A DNA stretch of 64,000 bases. Origin: Fibrobacter succinogenes. GTDB taxonomy: Bacteria; Fibrobacterota; Fibrobacteria; Fibrobacterales; Fibrobacteraceae. Each line of letters opens with the position of its first letter. Within the stretch, counting starts at the first letter, position 1. This document shows positions 53,692 to 63,041 of the stretch, piece by piece. The translations under genes were made by a program, and so were the position numbers. The stretch lies in assembly GCA_902762305.1 (NCBI GenBank), contig CACWNW010000025.1, positions 1-64,000 of the forward strand, read 5' to 3'. Below the pieces are notes generated by a model, which made no database searches, was not told where the DNA came from, and saw nothing but the letters and a program-made list of their open reading frames with translations.

Positions 53692-56600
53692 ATGAACATT
53701 TCTGCGTTTAAAAACTTTATTTGTACCCCCGTTTCTTGCGGCCGACTCGCACAGCTGAGTGCGGGCATGTTTATGCTGTTCTTTATTGCGTCTTGCGCCG
53801 GAAACGGCGAACCGTTGACCAACCCGGAACCCAAGAGCGACTCCCCCGCCACCGCGGCCCAGAACTATTATGATTACGACGAGCCCGCGGTATCGACAGC
53901 TAGCGCCCGCACGGAACGCCTGCCCGAAGGCACCATCGGCAACGCTGGCTTCAGCTTCAAGTTCCCCGGCGGCGACTGGACCATGATCGGCGGCGAAGAC
54001 GGCGCCCCCTACGAGTTCTACAACGCGACTACGGGCCGCAGGGCGGTGCTCCGCGAAGTGGCTCTCGACGACGGCGAACCGATGAACCTGATGGACCGCG
54101 CCCAGATGGAAATGCAGAGTCTGGAAGCGAGCGGCAAGAAGGCTAGCCTCAGCGAGCTCAATCCCGAAGAAGCGTTCGGAACCACCGGCGCGTTCTTCGA
54201 CATCGCAGGCAAGCGCTACGACACGCCCTACGAGGCATGCGGTATCGTCACCGGCAACGGCAGCAGCGTCTACACCCTCACGCTCGCGGCGACCGACAAC
54301 GTTCCCGAGAAGGGCGCCCTGAAGGAAGAATGGAAGGAATTCTTCAAGGGCTTCAAGCTGAACGAGATTGCCGTGGAGCAGGGTCCGGAACTTTCGCCCG
54401 AACGCATCCAGAGCCACTCCTCCGCAGCCCTCGGCTACACCTGGAGCACGAAGGACACCCTGTGGCACTTCTGGAACGGCATCGCTAAACAGAACAACGA
54501 TCCGGACCTGGTGCTCACCAACAAGGACGAAGACGTCTCGCTCTTCGTGTACGGTGCGATTCTCCCGGCCGACGTGATCAGCCGCGACGACATGTTCAAG
54601 GTGCTCCTCACCCGCCTCGGGGTCGACCCGAACAACAAGACCCTCGACGCAAGGCGCGTGAAGGTCGGCAACACCTACGCCCAGGAATTCACCCTCACGC
54701 ACATGGTCGGCAACTTCGACTTCGCCTACAAGGGACGCTTCTTCTACGAGAACGGCCGCGGCATCCTCATCGCCGCCTGGACGCAGGGCGCCACCCAGAA
54801 GAAATACGCGAAGGTCATCGACAACGCGGTCGAAGGGCTCAAGACCGGAGCCGTGCCCGAAATCAAGAACGACAAGAAGCAGAACAAGTTCAACGCCGCC
54901 GTGACGAGCCAGGTGGGTATCCTGCGCCTGCTCGAGGACCAGCCGCTCGTAGCCCTCAGCTACTTCGAACGTGCGAACAAGATGGACCCGGATGAGCCGC
55001 TGTACCTCATCAACTGCGGATTCGTGTACCAGATGAAGGAACTCTACGGCCCGGGTATCGCCTACTTCACGAGCCAGATGCCGTTGGTGCGCAAGAACGG
55101 GAAGCTCCTCTCGATCCTCGGTGAAATGTACGAAGTGCTATTCGACTACAGCCACGCCCGCGAATGTGCGGAAGCGGCCCTCCAGTTCACGCCGAACAAC
55201 CCCGAATACGTCATCAACCTGAGCGACGCCCTCTGGGGCCTCGGACAGCGCCACCAGTCGCTCGTGGTAGTGCAGCGCCTCTACGACACGCAGCCGAGCA
55301 GCCGCCTGGGCGTGTACCTCGCGAAAACCTACATGGGCCTCGACCAGTACGCCGAAGCCGTCGAAATCCTCTACGGCATCCGCGGCAGATTCGGCATGAG
55401 CAAGGACCTGGGCGAAACCCTCATGGACGCGCTCGTGTTCCTGGGCCGCTACGAAGAAGCCCGCGCCATCAGCGAAGAGACGCTCCTGAAAGACAAGAAC
55501 GATTACAAACTGTGGACCATGCACGGCAAGATCCTCTTCTACAGCCACAACTACCGCGAGGCAGAAAAGGCTCTCACCAAGGCGCTCTCGCTCAAGCCCG
55601 ACAACGAAGACGCGAAGAGCTACCTGAGCGCCACCAAGGCATTCCTCGGGAAGGCCGACAACCGCACATTGCAGAAACCCATCACTCCCGTGGAAGAACG
55701 CACCGCGAACCTCAAGAGCCTATTGCGCCCGAAGGCAAAGCAGGAAGCCGTCGAAGGCGACTTCCCCGCCGTGATGCATTACCGGAAAGAAGCCCTCAAG
55801 GCCGAGAAGAACCAGCCCTGGGTCAAGAGCGAAGAAATGCTTTTGGAAATCCTCGATACCCGAGGAGCGGCCATCTACCGCGAATTCACATTCGACTTCT
55901 TGCCCGGCTACGACAGAATCTACCTGAACGCGCTCGAAGTCTACGACAGCAACTGGAACCTGAAACAGAAGGCCAGCCTCAACGGGGCCTACATCACCTA
56001 CGCGACCGAAATCGGCGGAAAGAACGAAAGCCAGATGGCGCACTTCCCGCTCTCGGAACTTGCGCCGGGCGACTTCGTGTACCTGCAGTTCAGCCGCACC
56101 AACCTCGAAGCGAAGGGCATGATTCCCTATACCGACTTCATGACCGGAAAGGACATCCCCGTCGGCGAGACTTCGTTCCGCGTGTACGCCGACACGAACG
56201 CCTACACCACCGAGGAATACGGACCGCTGGAACGCGAGAACATCAAGGGCGGCCGTGAATGGAAAATGGAATTGCCCGTCGTCATCCGCAAGGAACTCTA
56301 CATGCCCGTGTACCGCGACTTCGGCGCCGGCCTGATGCTCACCGGCAAGCAGCAGTGGAAGGAAGTGGGCGAAGACTACGAGAGCCTCATCAAGCACCAG
56401 TTCAAGCAGGCGGTAAGCGTGCGCGAAAAGGCGTTCGAGGTGAAGGGCAACAAGATCGGCAACGAAGCGGTAAAGGCAATCGTGAACTTCGTGCGTCACG
56501 ACATCCGCTACCGCGACATACGCTTCGGCGGGCACAGCCTCATCCCGCAGACGGCGGAAGTGACCCTCAAGGAACGCCGCGGCGACTGCAAGGACATGGC

Positions 56601-57507
56601 GCTCCTCCTCAAGGAAATGCTCGCGACCATCGGCATCAAGAGCTACCTCACGGCCATCCACCTGACCGAAGAGGGTTTCTCGGGCCTGCCCACCATCCAG
56701 CAGTTCAACCACATGATCCTCTTTATCCCGAAGCAGGGCAAGGTGAACGAGATGTGGGTCGACGCGACCGACAAGACGGGCAACGACCGCCCCGTACCGC
56801 TTGACATGGAAGGCAAGGTCGCCCTCATCATCGACGGCGAGAACAGCCGCGTGACGCAGACCCCCATCCTCGAAGACGACCAGGAACACAAGATTGCGAT
56901 CGACCACAAGCTGTTCATCGGGAACGACGGCACCTGCGAGTTCCGCGATTCCGTGGCACTTTCAGGCAAGTTCGCGAGCGCCATCCGCAACAAGTTCTAC
57001 GGCCGCGAAGTCAAGGAACAGGAAAAGCTGATGGAAGACTTCATGGCGCAGGGCGTGCCCGACGTGAACATTTCGAAGGTCGAAATCAAGAACCTCGCCG
57101 ACTTCAACAAGCCGCTCGTGCTCATCACCACATACGGTTCCAAGGGCTACTTCGGCAAGGGCGACGAGATGAAGGGACGGTTCCCGAACGTATGGGAACG
57201 CAGCCTGTTCAAGCTCCCGAAGGTGAACAAGCGCCACCACCCCATCCGCATGCCGCACGAAACGCAGTTCAGCTTCAGCCTCACGGTGAAAGCCGCCGAC
57301 GGGCGCGAGGTTAGCGTCTCGGGCGCAAAGCCGCTCCCGCGCGACCCCGACTACGTGAGCTTCGAGAAGAACGTGAACGCAAACGCGCAGTCCTCCATCA
57401 AGTGGACGACATTCGCGCTGTACGCCGACGCGAACGAATACGAGAAGATTCGCGAGGAATGGAACTACCTGCTGAGCGAAACGAGCCCGATGGTGATTGT
57501 GAAATAG
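53692..57507 (+). CDS. Large TPR lipoprotein with DUF3857 and transglutaminase-like domain
   Basis: 1271 residues. Signal with lipobox IASC (about 33-36). Residues about 80-390 hold two ligand-type alpha/beta domains, about 405-680 TPR repeats (PLVALSYFERANKMDPDEPLYLINCG onward), about 710-890 the DUF3857 beta domain, and about 915-1050 a transglutaminase-like domain with the full triad Cys966 (GDCKDMALLL), His1007 (FNHMILF) and Asp1024 (WVDATDKT). Similar DUF3857-transglutaminase proteins are common in Bacteroidota envelopes; substrates are unknown. TATTTTTG ends 5 nt before the ATG. Confidence 0.85.
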   Translation: MNISAFKNFICTPVSCGRLAQLSAGMFMLFFIASCAGNGEPLTNPEPKSDSPATAAQNYYDYDEPAVSTASARTERLPEGTIGNAGFSFKFPGGDWTMIGGEDGAPYEFYNATTGRRAVLREVALDDGEPMNLMDRAQMEMQSLEASGKKASLSELNPEEAFGTTGAFFDIAGKRYDTPYEACGIVTGNGSSVYTLTLAATDNVPEKGALKEEWKEFFKGFKLNEIAVEQGPELSPERIQSHSSAALGYTWSTKDTLWHFWNGIAKQNNDPDLVLTNKDEDVSLFVYGAILPADVISRDDMFKVLLTRLGVDPNNKTLDARRVKVGNTYAQEFTLTHMVGNFDFAYKGRFFYENGRGILIAAWTQGATQKKYAKVIDNAVEGLKTGAVPEIKNDKKQNKFNAAVTSQVGILRLLEDQPLVALSYFERANKMDPDEPLYLINCGFVYQMKELYGPGIAYFTSQMPLVRKNGKLLSILGEMYEVLFDYSHARECAEAALQFTPNNPEYVINLSDALWGLGQRHQSLVVVQRLYDTQPSSRLGVYLAKTYMGLDQYAEAVEILYGIRGRFGMSKDLGETLMDALVFLGRYEEARAISEETLLKDKNDYKLWTMHGKILFYSHNYREAEKALTKALSLKPDNEDAKSYLSATKAFLGKADNRTLQKPITPVEERTANLKSLLRPKAKQEAVEGDFPAVMHYRKEALKAEKNQPWVKSEEMLLEILDTRGAAIYREFTFDFLPGYDRIYLNALEVYDSNWNLKQKASLNGAYITYATEIGGKNESQMAHFPLSELAPGDFVYLQFSRTNLEAKGMIPYTDFMTGKDIPVGETSFRVYADTNAYTTEEYGPLERENIKGGREWKMELPVVIRKELYMPVYRDFGAGLMLTGKQQWKEVGEDYESLIKHQFKQAVSVREKAFEVKGNKIGNEAVKAIVNFVRHDIRYRDIRFGGHSLIPQTAEVTLKERRGDCKDMALLLKEMLATIGIKSYLTAIHLTEEGFSGLPTIQQFNHMILFIPKQGKVNEMWVDATDKTGNDRPVPLDMEGKVALIIDGENSRVTQTPILEDDQEHKIAIDHKLFIGNDGTCEFRDSVALSGKFASAIRNKFYGREVKEQEKLMEDFMAQGVPDVNISKVEIKNLADFNKPLVLITTYGSKGYFGKGDEMKGRFPNVWERSLFKLPKVNKRHHPIRMPHETQFSFSLTVKAADGREVSVSGAKPLPRDPDYVSFEKNVNANAQSSIKWTTFALYADANEYEKIREEWNYLLSETSPMVIVK

Positions 57508-57524
57508 TTATTAGATAACCCCGA

Positions 57525-57559
57525 TGGATCCTATCGCCACTGCGTGGCTTCAGGATGAC
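57525..57559 (+). repeat. Stem-loop repeat R3 (TGGATCC...CAGGATGAC)
   Basis: TGGATCC-TATC, stem GCCAC/GTGGC, then TTCAGGATGAC. Confidence 0.8.
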
Positions 57560-57565
57560 AGTCAA

Positions 57566-58942
57566 TTAGGAGGGGTAATAGACGGTCAGCACGTCGGGGC
57601 CGAGCATGGCAGCTCCGGACGCAACGACATTCCGCGGGAGTTCCGGATACGGGATTCCCGCCTTTTCGTCGCTGCAGGTTTCGCGCTCCAGGCAGGCTTC
57701 GACAGCTCCGTCCGTAGAACGCCATAAGTCGAGGCGGTTCCAGAGGGGGCGGCATTCGGGCGCATCGCTACCCTCAAACAAAAGACGCGCAAGGGTCGCG
57801 CCGGGTTCGACCATCAGGCGGTGCATTCCCCGCCGGGAAAGATCATCAAGCATTTCGCTCCAGCAGCAGGCGAACGTTCCGGCAGAAAGCAGGACAACCT
57901 CGACATGCGGGAGCGATGCGAGTGCAGGCTGCTCCACCAGGGAAAACACGAGCGTTTTTTTCGCGGTGCAGTCCATCGCATTTTTACCGCCCGCACTGTC
58001 CGCGGCACTTCCGCCGGCATTTTCGCGAGCGCCTTCTTGCGGCTTGAATAACTTCAATTCGCCCGCTTCCTTCTCGGAAAAAGCGCGATGTCCGGCCCAG
58101 AGGACCTTCACAGGGCTGTTCCCGCAGGCATACCGCACATCGAGCGAAGGATTGTCCGCAAGGAGCGTCCCCGCCCCCACGAGTATGGCATCGCTCATCG
58201 CCCGCAGTTCGTGGTTCCAGCAGTTCGCGCCCTGCCCGGTAATGCGGAACGGGGCGTGCAAGCCATCGGCCAACGAAAGCCCCATGTATCCCGATTCCGT
58301 CACGGCGGACTTGATTTCTACAAACGTACGCTTGTTACGCACAAAATAATCGTAGGCCTCGAAATAGCGCTCGATTTCGGCAAATACGCTCCGGCCCTCG
58401 ATTTCGAGCTCCGACTGCGGGCGCATCCCGGAACCCGCGCAAAAATTCATCCCGGCACCCGAGCGAGGCACAGAATTCCCGGCTGTACGTCCGGAAGCAT
58501 CGTACCCAAAGACGCGGCAACCGCTACCGCAATCGCCATCGTCCATATCCTCGAAAGAGGCCGCGATACAGGCCTCTACGCCTTCGAGGACACGGATACC
58601 CGCCTCCTCGAGAATCTTGCGGCTGTTGCCGCGCACCACGGGGTTCGGGTCCGCGTGCGCGAAATAAACTTCCTTGATTCCCGCATCGATGATGGCCTTG
58701 GTGCAGGGGGGCGTGCGGCCATAGTGGCAGCAGGGCTCGAGCGTCACGTAGATGGCCGCGCCGCGGGCGAGGCCGCCCGCGTCACGCAGCGCCATCACTT
58801 CGGCATGGGCACTCCCGGGGCGCTGCGTACGCCCCTTCCCCACGACAATCCCGTCTTTGACGACAACGGCACCGACCGCAGGGTTCGGCCGGCTAATCCC
58901 TATCGAAAGGAACGATTCTTCTAATGCGAGCTGTAAGTAGTT
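57566..58942 (-). CDS. ribD: Bifunctional riboflavin biosynthesis deaminase/reductase
   Basis: 458 residues from a GTG. The N-terminal zinc deaminase domain is clear (RPNPAVGAVVV, HAEV, PCCHYGRTPPC, HADPNPVVRG); the C-terminal reductase has SLADG and GAGTLLADNPSL. Family members are usually 360-370 residues; the excess is a 55-residue Gly/Ser-rich insert between the domains and a second insert (ARENAGGSAADSAGGKN). An ATG further upstream was rejected because its codons come from repeat R4. No other rib genes are adjacent, and there is no room for an FMN riboswitch. Confidence 0.9.
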   Translation of the reverse strand, partial: NYLQLALEESFLSIGISRPNPAVGAVVVKDGIVVGKGRTQRPGSAHAEVMALRDAGGLARGAAIYVTLEPCCHYGRTPPCTKAIIDAGIKEVYFAHADPNPVVRGNSRKILEEAGIRVLEGVEACIAASFEDMDDGDCGSGCRVFGYDASGRTAGNSVPRSGAGMNFCAGSGMRPQSELEIEGRSVFAEIERYFEAYDYFVRNKRTFVEIKSAVTESGYMGLSLADGLHAPFRITGQGANCWNHELRAMSDAILVGAGTLLADNPSLDVRYACGNSPVKVLWAGHRAFSEKEAGELKLFKPQEGARENAGGSAADSAGGKNAMDCTAKKTLVFSLVEQPALASLPHVEVVLLSAGTFACCWSEMLDDLSRRGMHRLMVEPGATLARLLFEGSDAPECRPLWNRLDLWRSTDGAVEACLERETCSDEKAGIPYPELPRNVVASGAAMLGPDVLTVYYPS

Positions 58943-58958
58943 CACTGTATTGCGGGAC

Positions 58959-59000
58959 TGGATCCCTCGTCTCCGCGCTACGCGCGTCACTCAGGATGAC
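58959..59000 (+). repeat. Stem-loop repeat R4 (TGGATCC...CAGGATGAC)
   Basis: TGGATCC-CTCG, stem CGCGC/GCGCG, then CTCAGGATGAC. It fills the gap between ribD and the rhodanese gene. Confidence 0.8.
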
Positions 59001-59006
59001 AACGGA

Positions 59007-59453
59007 CTAGTTCTTCGGGAAGGCCATGAAGCCGCCGACCACGTTGAACACGCGCTCGTACCCGTTCTGGATAAGGATGTTCGAAACAGCCATGCTGCGC
59101 TTTCCGCTACGGCAGAAAATAAGCAGGTCCTTGTCCTTCGGGAATTCAGCGAGACGCTGTTCGGCTTCCTGGAGCGGGATGTTGATGGAGCCCGGAGCCG
59201 TGCCATCGGCAACTTCGCCCGGAGTGCGCACGTCAATCAGCACACCACCGGCCTTCTGCATCTCGAGAGCCTTCGCCCAATCGATGTTCGTAATCTGTGC
59301 CTTCGGGGCTTCCGGAGCGGCCTGCTGAGCAGCGGGCTGTTCGACGGCAGGCTTTGCGCTTTCCACCGGAGCGGCCTTCTTTTCGGCATTCGCTTCGTTG
59401 CAAGCTGCAAACAGGAACGCGGAGCAAATCAACATACCAATAGTCTTCTTCAT
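59007..59453 (-). CDS. Rhodanese-domain lipoprotein
   Basis: 148 residues. Lipobox FAAC (about 14-17), an Ala/Pro/Glu linker, then a rhodanese domain (GGVLIDVRTPGEVADGTAPGSINIPL) with active-site Cys in IFCRSGKRS. Probably a periplasmic or outer-surface sulfurtransferase or persulfide carrier. The ATG is preceded by GAGG; an upstream ATG was rejected. It follows the PAS gene by 28 bp. Confidence 0.88.
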   Translation of the reverse strand: MKKTIGMLICSAFLFAACNEANAEKKAAPVESAKPAVEQPAAQQAAPEAPKAQITNIDWAKALEMQKAGGVLIDVRTPGEVADGTAPGSINIPLQEAEQRLAEFPKDKDLLIFCRSGKRSMAVSNILIQNGYERVFNVVGGFMAFPKN

Positions 59454-59481
59454 ATCTATTCCTCTTTTTTTTGTTAAACCG

Positions 59482-60765
59482 CTAGGACTCGGGAGCCTCA
59501 TTCGGGAAATCGTTCTTGTCCAGAACCATGTACACGCCGAGCGTAGTATGGGTAATATTATCCTTAGACCGAATCGGGACGGCGTTGAGCATCAGCAGCC
59601 GTTCCGACAAACTGCCCTTCCAGGCGGCACTCCTGCCGGTATCGAACACTTCCGAAAGGATCTTGGACATGTAGGGCAAAATCTTGCTGCTCACGACGGA
59701 ATCGAGACTCTTGCCGTAAATTTCCCTCGGGTTCATGATCTGGTAATCCGCAGCAAAGGACTGGTTGCACCCCTGGATATTGAAATCGCGGTCCACCCAG
59801 AAGATACGCACATCCGGGAACGAGAGCGCAGCCGAGAGGATGGCGTCCTTGTCGTCGCCGAACACGAGGTTGTCGAGCACCATGTCCATGCGGCGGGCGG
59901 AGCCCTGCAGTACGAGGCGGTTATCCTCGTCGGTCACGAGGCGCCCGCGGAAGCAGTACCAAACGAGCGTCTTGTCCGTACCATAAAGGCGGACCTTGAT
60001 AGTCTCGAACGGATCGCCCCTGGACCCGAACGTGTGGTAATCCTTCACACGCGCATTCAAGATGGAATTCAGCAATTCGAGATCGGATTCCGGCATCATC
60101 TTGCGGATTTCCACATAGCCGGTCGACTGCGGGACCACCCTGTGCTCTTCGTCCATGAGCGGAGTGAGCAGCTTGAACCTGCGGTCCTCGACCTCGTAGT
60201 TCCACAGGAAGTCGCCCGTATTCTGCAACAGGTTGTCCAGACGCATCTGGATCCTTTCGCGTTCCTTGCGGTTCTCGTTCTCCCTGGAAATATTCTTGAT
60301 GAAACAGACGTAGCGGAATTCCTGCACCGAGACATATTCGAGCACGGTCTTCATCTCGTACCACTGCGTACGTCCCTTGTCCCCGTTCGAAGAGGCATCC
60401 TCCAGGTCATGCGAAAAAACGAACGACATGTTCTGGTGCTTCTCGACCTCGTCAAAATAGAGCTTCATCCTAGCCCAGTCCTTCGAGTCCAGCAAATCCT
60501 GGAAGGTACTTCCGGAGCTGAGCCAGCGGAACAGCGGGTCGGACATGTACATCGGGAGCCCGTAGAGGAACTCCAGCCTCCTCGAGAAGACGACGATGAA
60601 TTCGTTCACGCTCCCACTGAAGTTTTCATAAAGCTGCTGCTTCTTGATTCCTTCGCGAAGGAGGAATACCACGATAAAGAACGCCACTAAGAAAATGACG
60701 CACAGGAATGCGAGCACGATGACCCAGTCCATCCCCAAATCGGCAACGGGAAGCGTTTTGTCCAT
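59482..60765 (-). CDS. Membrane protein with two PAS-like domains and no output domain
   Basis: 427 residues. N-terminal transmembrane helix (WVIVLAFLCVIFLVAFFIVVFLL), then PAS-like regions at about 45-170 and 185-310 and a third, FDVRIFWVDRDFNIQGCNQSFAADYQIMNP (about 315-430), with the classic PAS start. No kinase, GGDEF, EAL or HTH domain follows. GGGGG lies just before the chosen ATG. It may sense and signal through a partner; function unknown. Confidence 0.7.
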   Translation of the reverse strand: MDKTLPVADLGMDWVIVLAFLCVIFLVAFFIVVFLLREGIKKQQLYENFSGSVNEFIVVFSRRLEFLYGLPMYMSDPLFRWLSSGSTFQDLLDSKDWARMKLYFDEVEKHQNMSFVFSHDLEDASSNGDKGRTQWYEMKTVLEYVSVQEFRYVCFIKNISRENENRKERERIQMRLDNLLQNTGDFLWNYEVEDRRFKLLTPLMDEEHRVVPQSTGYVEIRKMMPESDLELLNSILNARVKDYHTFGSRGDPFETIKVRLYGTDKTLVWYCFRGRLVTDEDNRLVLQGSARRMDMVLDNLVFGDDKDAILSAALSFPDVRIFWVDRDFNIQGCNQSFAADYQIMNPREIYGKSLDSVVSSKILPYMSKILSEVFDTGRSAAWKGSLSERLLMLNAVPIRSKDNITHTTLGVYMVLDKNDFPNEAPES

Positions 60766-60820
60766 ACCCCCAAGATAAACAAAAAAAGACGAATGTGACA
60801 GCAAAAAAAACGCATGCGGG

Positions 60821-61573
60821 TCACTTTTTCAGTTTTTTTGAAACCCAGACCCCGTTCCAATCCGGCATCGAACCCGGAGAACCGTGTTTTGCACCTATCC
60901 CGAACCCCGCAATTTCGACAGAAATCCCAAACGAGAAGGCGAATCCGGGGAAAACGTACGAAGTTTCGACACTCCCCCATGCAAAACGGAGGAGCGTACC
61001 GACAGCGACAGATTCCCAGTCCGTCTGCGCGAAAGCCGAAAAAGTCGCAGAAGGCGTCCAGTGGATTGCCGCCCGAGGATAATCCGGAAATTCGTCCGTA
61101 AACCCGAACCAGGCCATAGACAAAGTAAGTCTAGAGACGAGAGCGGACAGCCCCGCCTTGAACCTGTAGCGCACCCACGCGGCATCGCCCGGCAGCCAGT
61201 CGGCATAGGCGCCCGCACCCACACCCGCCACCAGGAACCGGCGGGAAACCGACAGTTCGAGCATGGCACCGGACTCCCTGTACAGGGAGTCGAGCGCGTA
61301 GAAACTGTAGAGGAAGGCGCCCCTGAAGCACCGCATCTGCCATTCCCCCGCCGCAGAGAGCGCCCATTCCCCGACATCGCCCGAACGCATATATCCGGAA
61401 ACACCGACCGACGTGGCGGGGAGCCTCGCCGGAGTCGAGTTCCAGCCGGGAAGCCCGTCCGGAGCACCCCAGACGCCCGAACCGAACGGCACGGGGGAAT
61501 CGAAGCATAGGCCATGCGACCAGAATGCGGCAACAGCGAGCAAGGCAAACGAGAAATCACGGACGCAGAACAA
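60821..61573 (-). CDS. Outer-membrane beta-barrel-type protein
   Basis: 250 residues. Signal peptide ends near GLCF; then amphipathic strands throughout (EWALSAAGEWQMRCFRGAFLYSFYAL, MLELSVSRRFLVAGVGAGAY). It overlaps the end of the upstream gene by 17 bp and is therefore co-translated with it. No family recognised. Confidence 0.62.
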   Translation of the reverse strand: MFCVRDFSFALLAVAAFWSHGLCFDSPVPFGSGVWGAPDGLPGWNSTPARLPATSVGVSGYMRSGDVGEWALSAAGEWQMRCFRGAFLYSFYALDSLYRESGAMLELSVSRRFLVAGVGAGAYADWLPGDAAWVRYRFKAGLSALVSRLTLSMAWFGFTDEFPDYPRAAIHWTPSATFSAFAQTDWESVAVGTLLRFAWGSVETSYVFPGFAFSFGISVEIAGFGIGAKHGSPGSMPDWNGVWVSKKLKK

Positions 61574-62969
61574 TTCCCACCACCTTTTCGAAATCGCCCA
61601 GCCGGGCAGACACGTAATTCACCCCCCTGCGCCCGCGGTCCTTCACGGGAACATCGTGCCACACGGAGGAATTCGCCGGCGCAACCGCCTTCCACACGTC
61701 CCGGCCAGCGGAATCCAGCAGGCGCAGCACCACATCGTCACGCGCATCCACGCGGACCCGCAGGGGCGGTCCCTTCGCCCGGACCACGCGCGAGGAAAGT
61801 ACCAGCGAGAAGGGTTCCTCGGCCCTGGTCCCCGTCTTCGAGACGAATCCCGGGGTATTTTCCGGAACGCTGGCAAGCGGGCTGAACCCGTCGGGGCATG
61901 TCGCGGTAGACTTGTCCCAGGAGACGCTGTCGATAACCAGCGAGTCGAAGCAGAGGGAAAGCGAGCCGCCCGAGTTGTTGAGATACCCCATCGCAACCTG
62001 CACGATATCCACGTCGCCGAACCCGAGATGCGCGCGCAGTTCCGCCGAATCGCGGGTCAAGAGAACCGCCTGCCGGGGCGATATGGAATCCGGCGCGGCA
62101 CCCAAGACGCCACCCCTGCCGCAGAAGCGCAAACGCGAAAGCGGGAGCACCGAGCGCGAAGCATTGTAGACCTCCACCCACTCGGGAACGGGCTCCTGCG
62201 GGCAGTGGTGCACCTCCGAAATCACGACAGGCGAGCGCCCCTCCGCAAGCAGCAGCGTGTCCACCACGTTGTTCCGCGGGAACTCGTCCTCGGGCAGGCC
62301 GAGGTTAAGCCACAGGCTCCCGCGGGCCCGGAACTCGAGACGGAAGTTCCCTGCAACCCTCCGCATGTCCTCGCGCCACACGCCGGTAGACAGGTCCTGC
62401 GACCTCACCCGCAGGTCGGCCCCCGCACACCCCGTGAGCCAGCCCTCCACATGGAACACGCGCCCGGCCGCCGTATCGCCCCCCTCCACGCGGGCGCTCA
62501 CGGAAGCGAGCCCGCAATCCCGTATGCCGTTCTCGTAATCCGCATTCGCATATCCCGGAGTCGCGGGCGCAAACACCCAGTCGTCGGTCTCCCCGCGCCT
62601 CTGGAAAGCCTTCCCCGCCTTCGGGGTGGGCAAAAGCGCCGAATCCGCGCACGTACCCGCCTCCAGTTTCCAGGAACTTTCACGCGAATTCGGGAGCGAA
62701 ACCGCAGTCACCGCGCAGGCAACACCGCCCCCCGTTGGGCAAAAGACGCTGTCGTGAACCAGGACAAGCCTCTCCCCCTCCGGGTACGGAACAGCGAAAG
62801 CCGCCTTCCCGTCAACGGAGAAGGCGAGCGAATCTGCGGTAAAGGCAGGATCCAGGCGGATTTCGACAAACTCCCCCTCCTTGTCGGGCACGTCCACCGG
62901 GTCCGGAAGGAACTCGACAAAGTAGGGACACGCGGACACAGAAGCCGCGAGCCAAGGCAATAATTTCAT
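61557..62969 (-). CDS. Exported protein with lamin-tail-like domains
   Basis: 470 residues. Signal peptide MKLLPWLAASVSA, then CPYFVEFLPDPVDVPDKEGEFVEIRL, which is the start of a lamin-tail (LTD) fold (P-x-D-x-x-G-E-(F/Y)-(V/I)-E). A second copy begins VVISEVHHCPQEPVPEWVEVYNAS (about 240). GWLTGCAGADLRV and the last 75 residues are extra beta domains. LTD domains in secreted bacterial proteins bind surfaces or DNA; the role here is unknown. Confidence 0.72.
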   Translation of the reverse strand: MKLLPWLAASVSACPYFVEFLPDPVDVPDKEGEFVEIRLDPAFTADSLAFSVDGKAAFAVPYPEGERLVLVHDSVFCPTGGGVACAVTAVSLPNSRESSWKLEAGTCADSALLPTPKAGKAFQRRGETDDWVFAPATPGYANADYENGIRDCGLASVSARVEGGDTAAGRVFHVEGWLTGCAGADLRVRSQDLSTGVWREDMRRVAGNFRLEFRARGSLWLNLGLPEDEFPRNNVVDTLLLAEGRSPVVISEVHHCPQEPVPEWVEVYNASRSVLPLSRLRFCGRGGVLGAAPDSISPRQAVLLTRDSAELRAHLGFGDVDIVQVAMGYLNNSGGSLSLCFDSLVIDSVSWDKSTATCPDGFSPLASVPENTPGFVSKTGTRAEEPFSLVLSSRVVRAKGPPLRVRVDARDDVVLRLLDSAGRDVWKAVAPANSSVWHDVPVKDRGRRGVNYVSARLGDFEKVVGIVLRP

Positions 62970-63041
62970 GTAATCCCCCGAAGGGGCTTATCCCGCACGC
63001 CGTCCCGGAGGAACGCCGCCTAACTGGAGCGAAACGGGATA

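Noticed and set aside
58943-59006. FMN riboswitch before ribD
   Set aside because: The gap is only about 60 bp and is filled by repeat R4.
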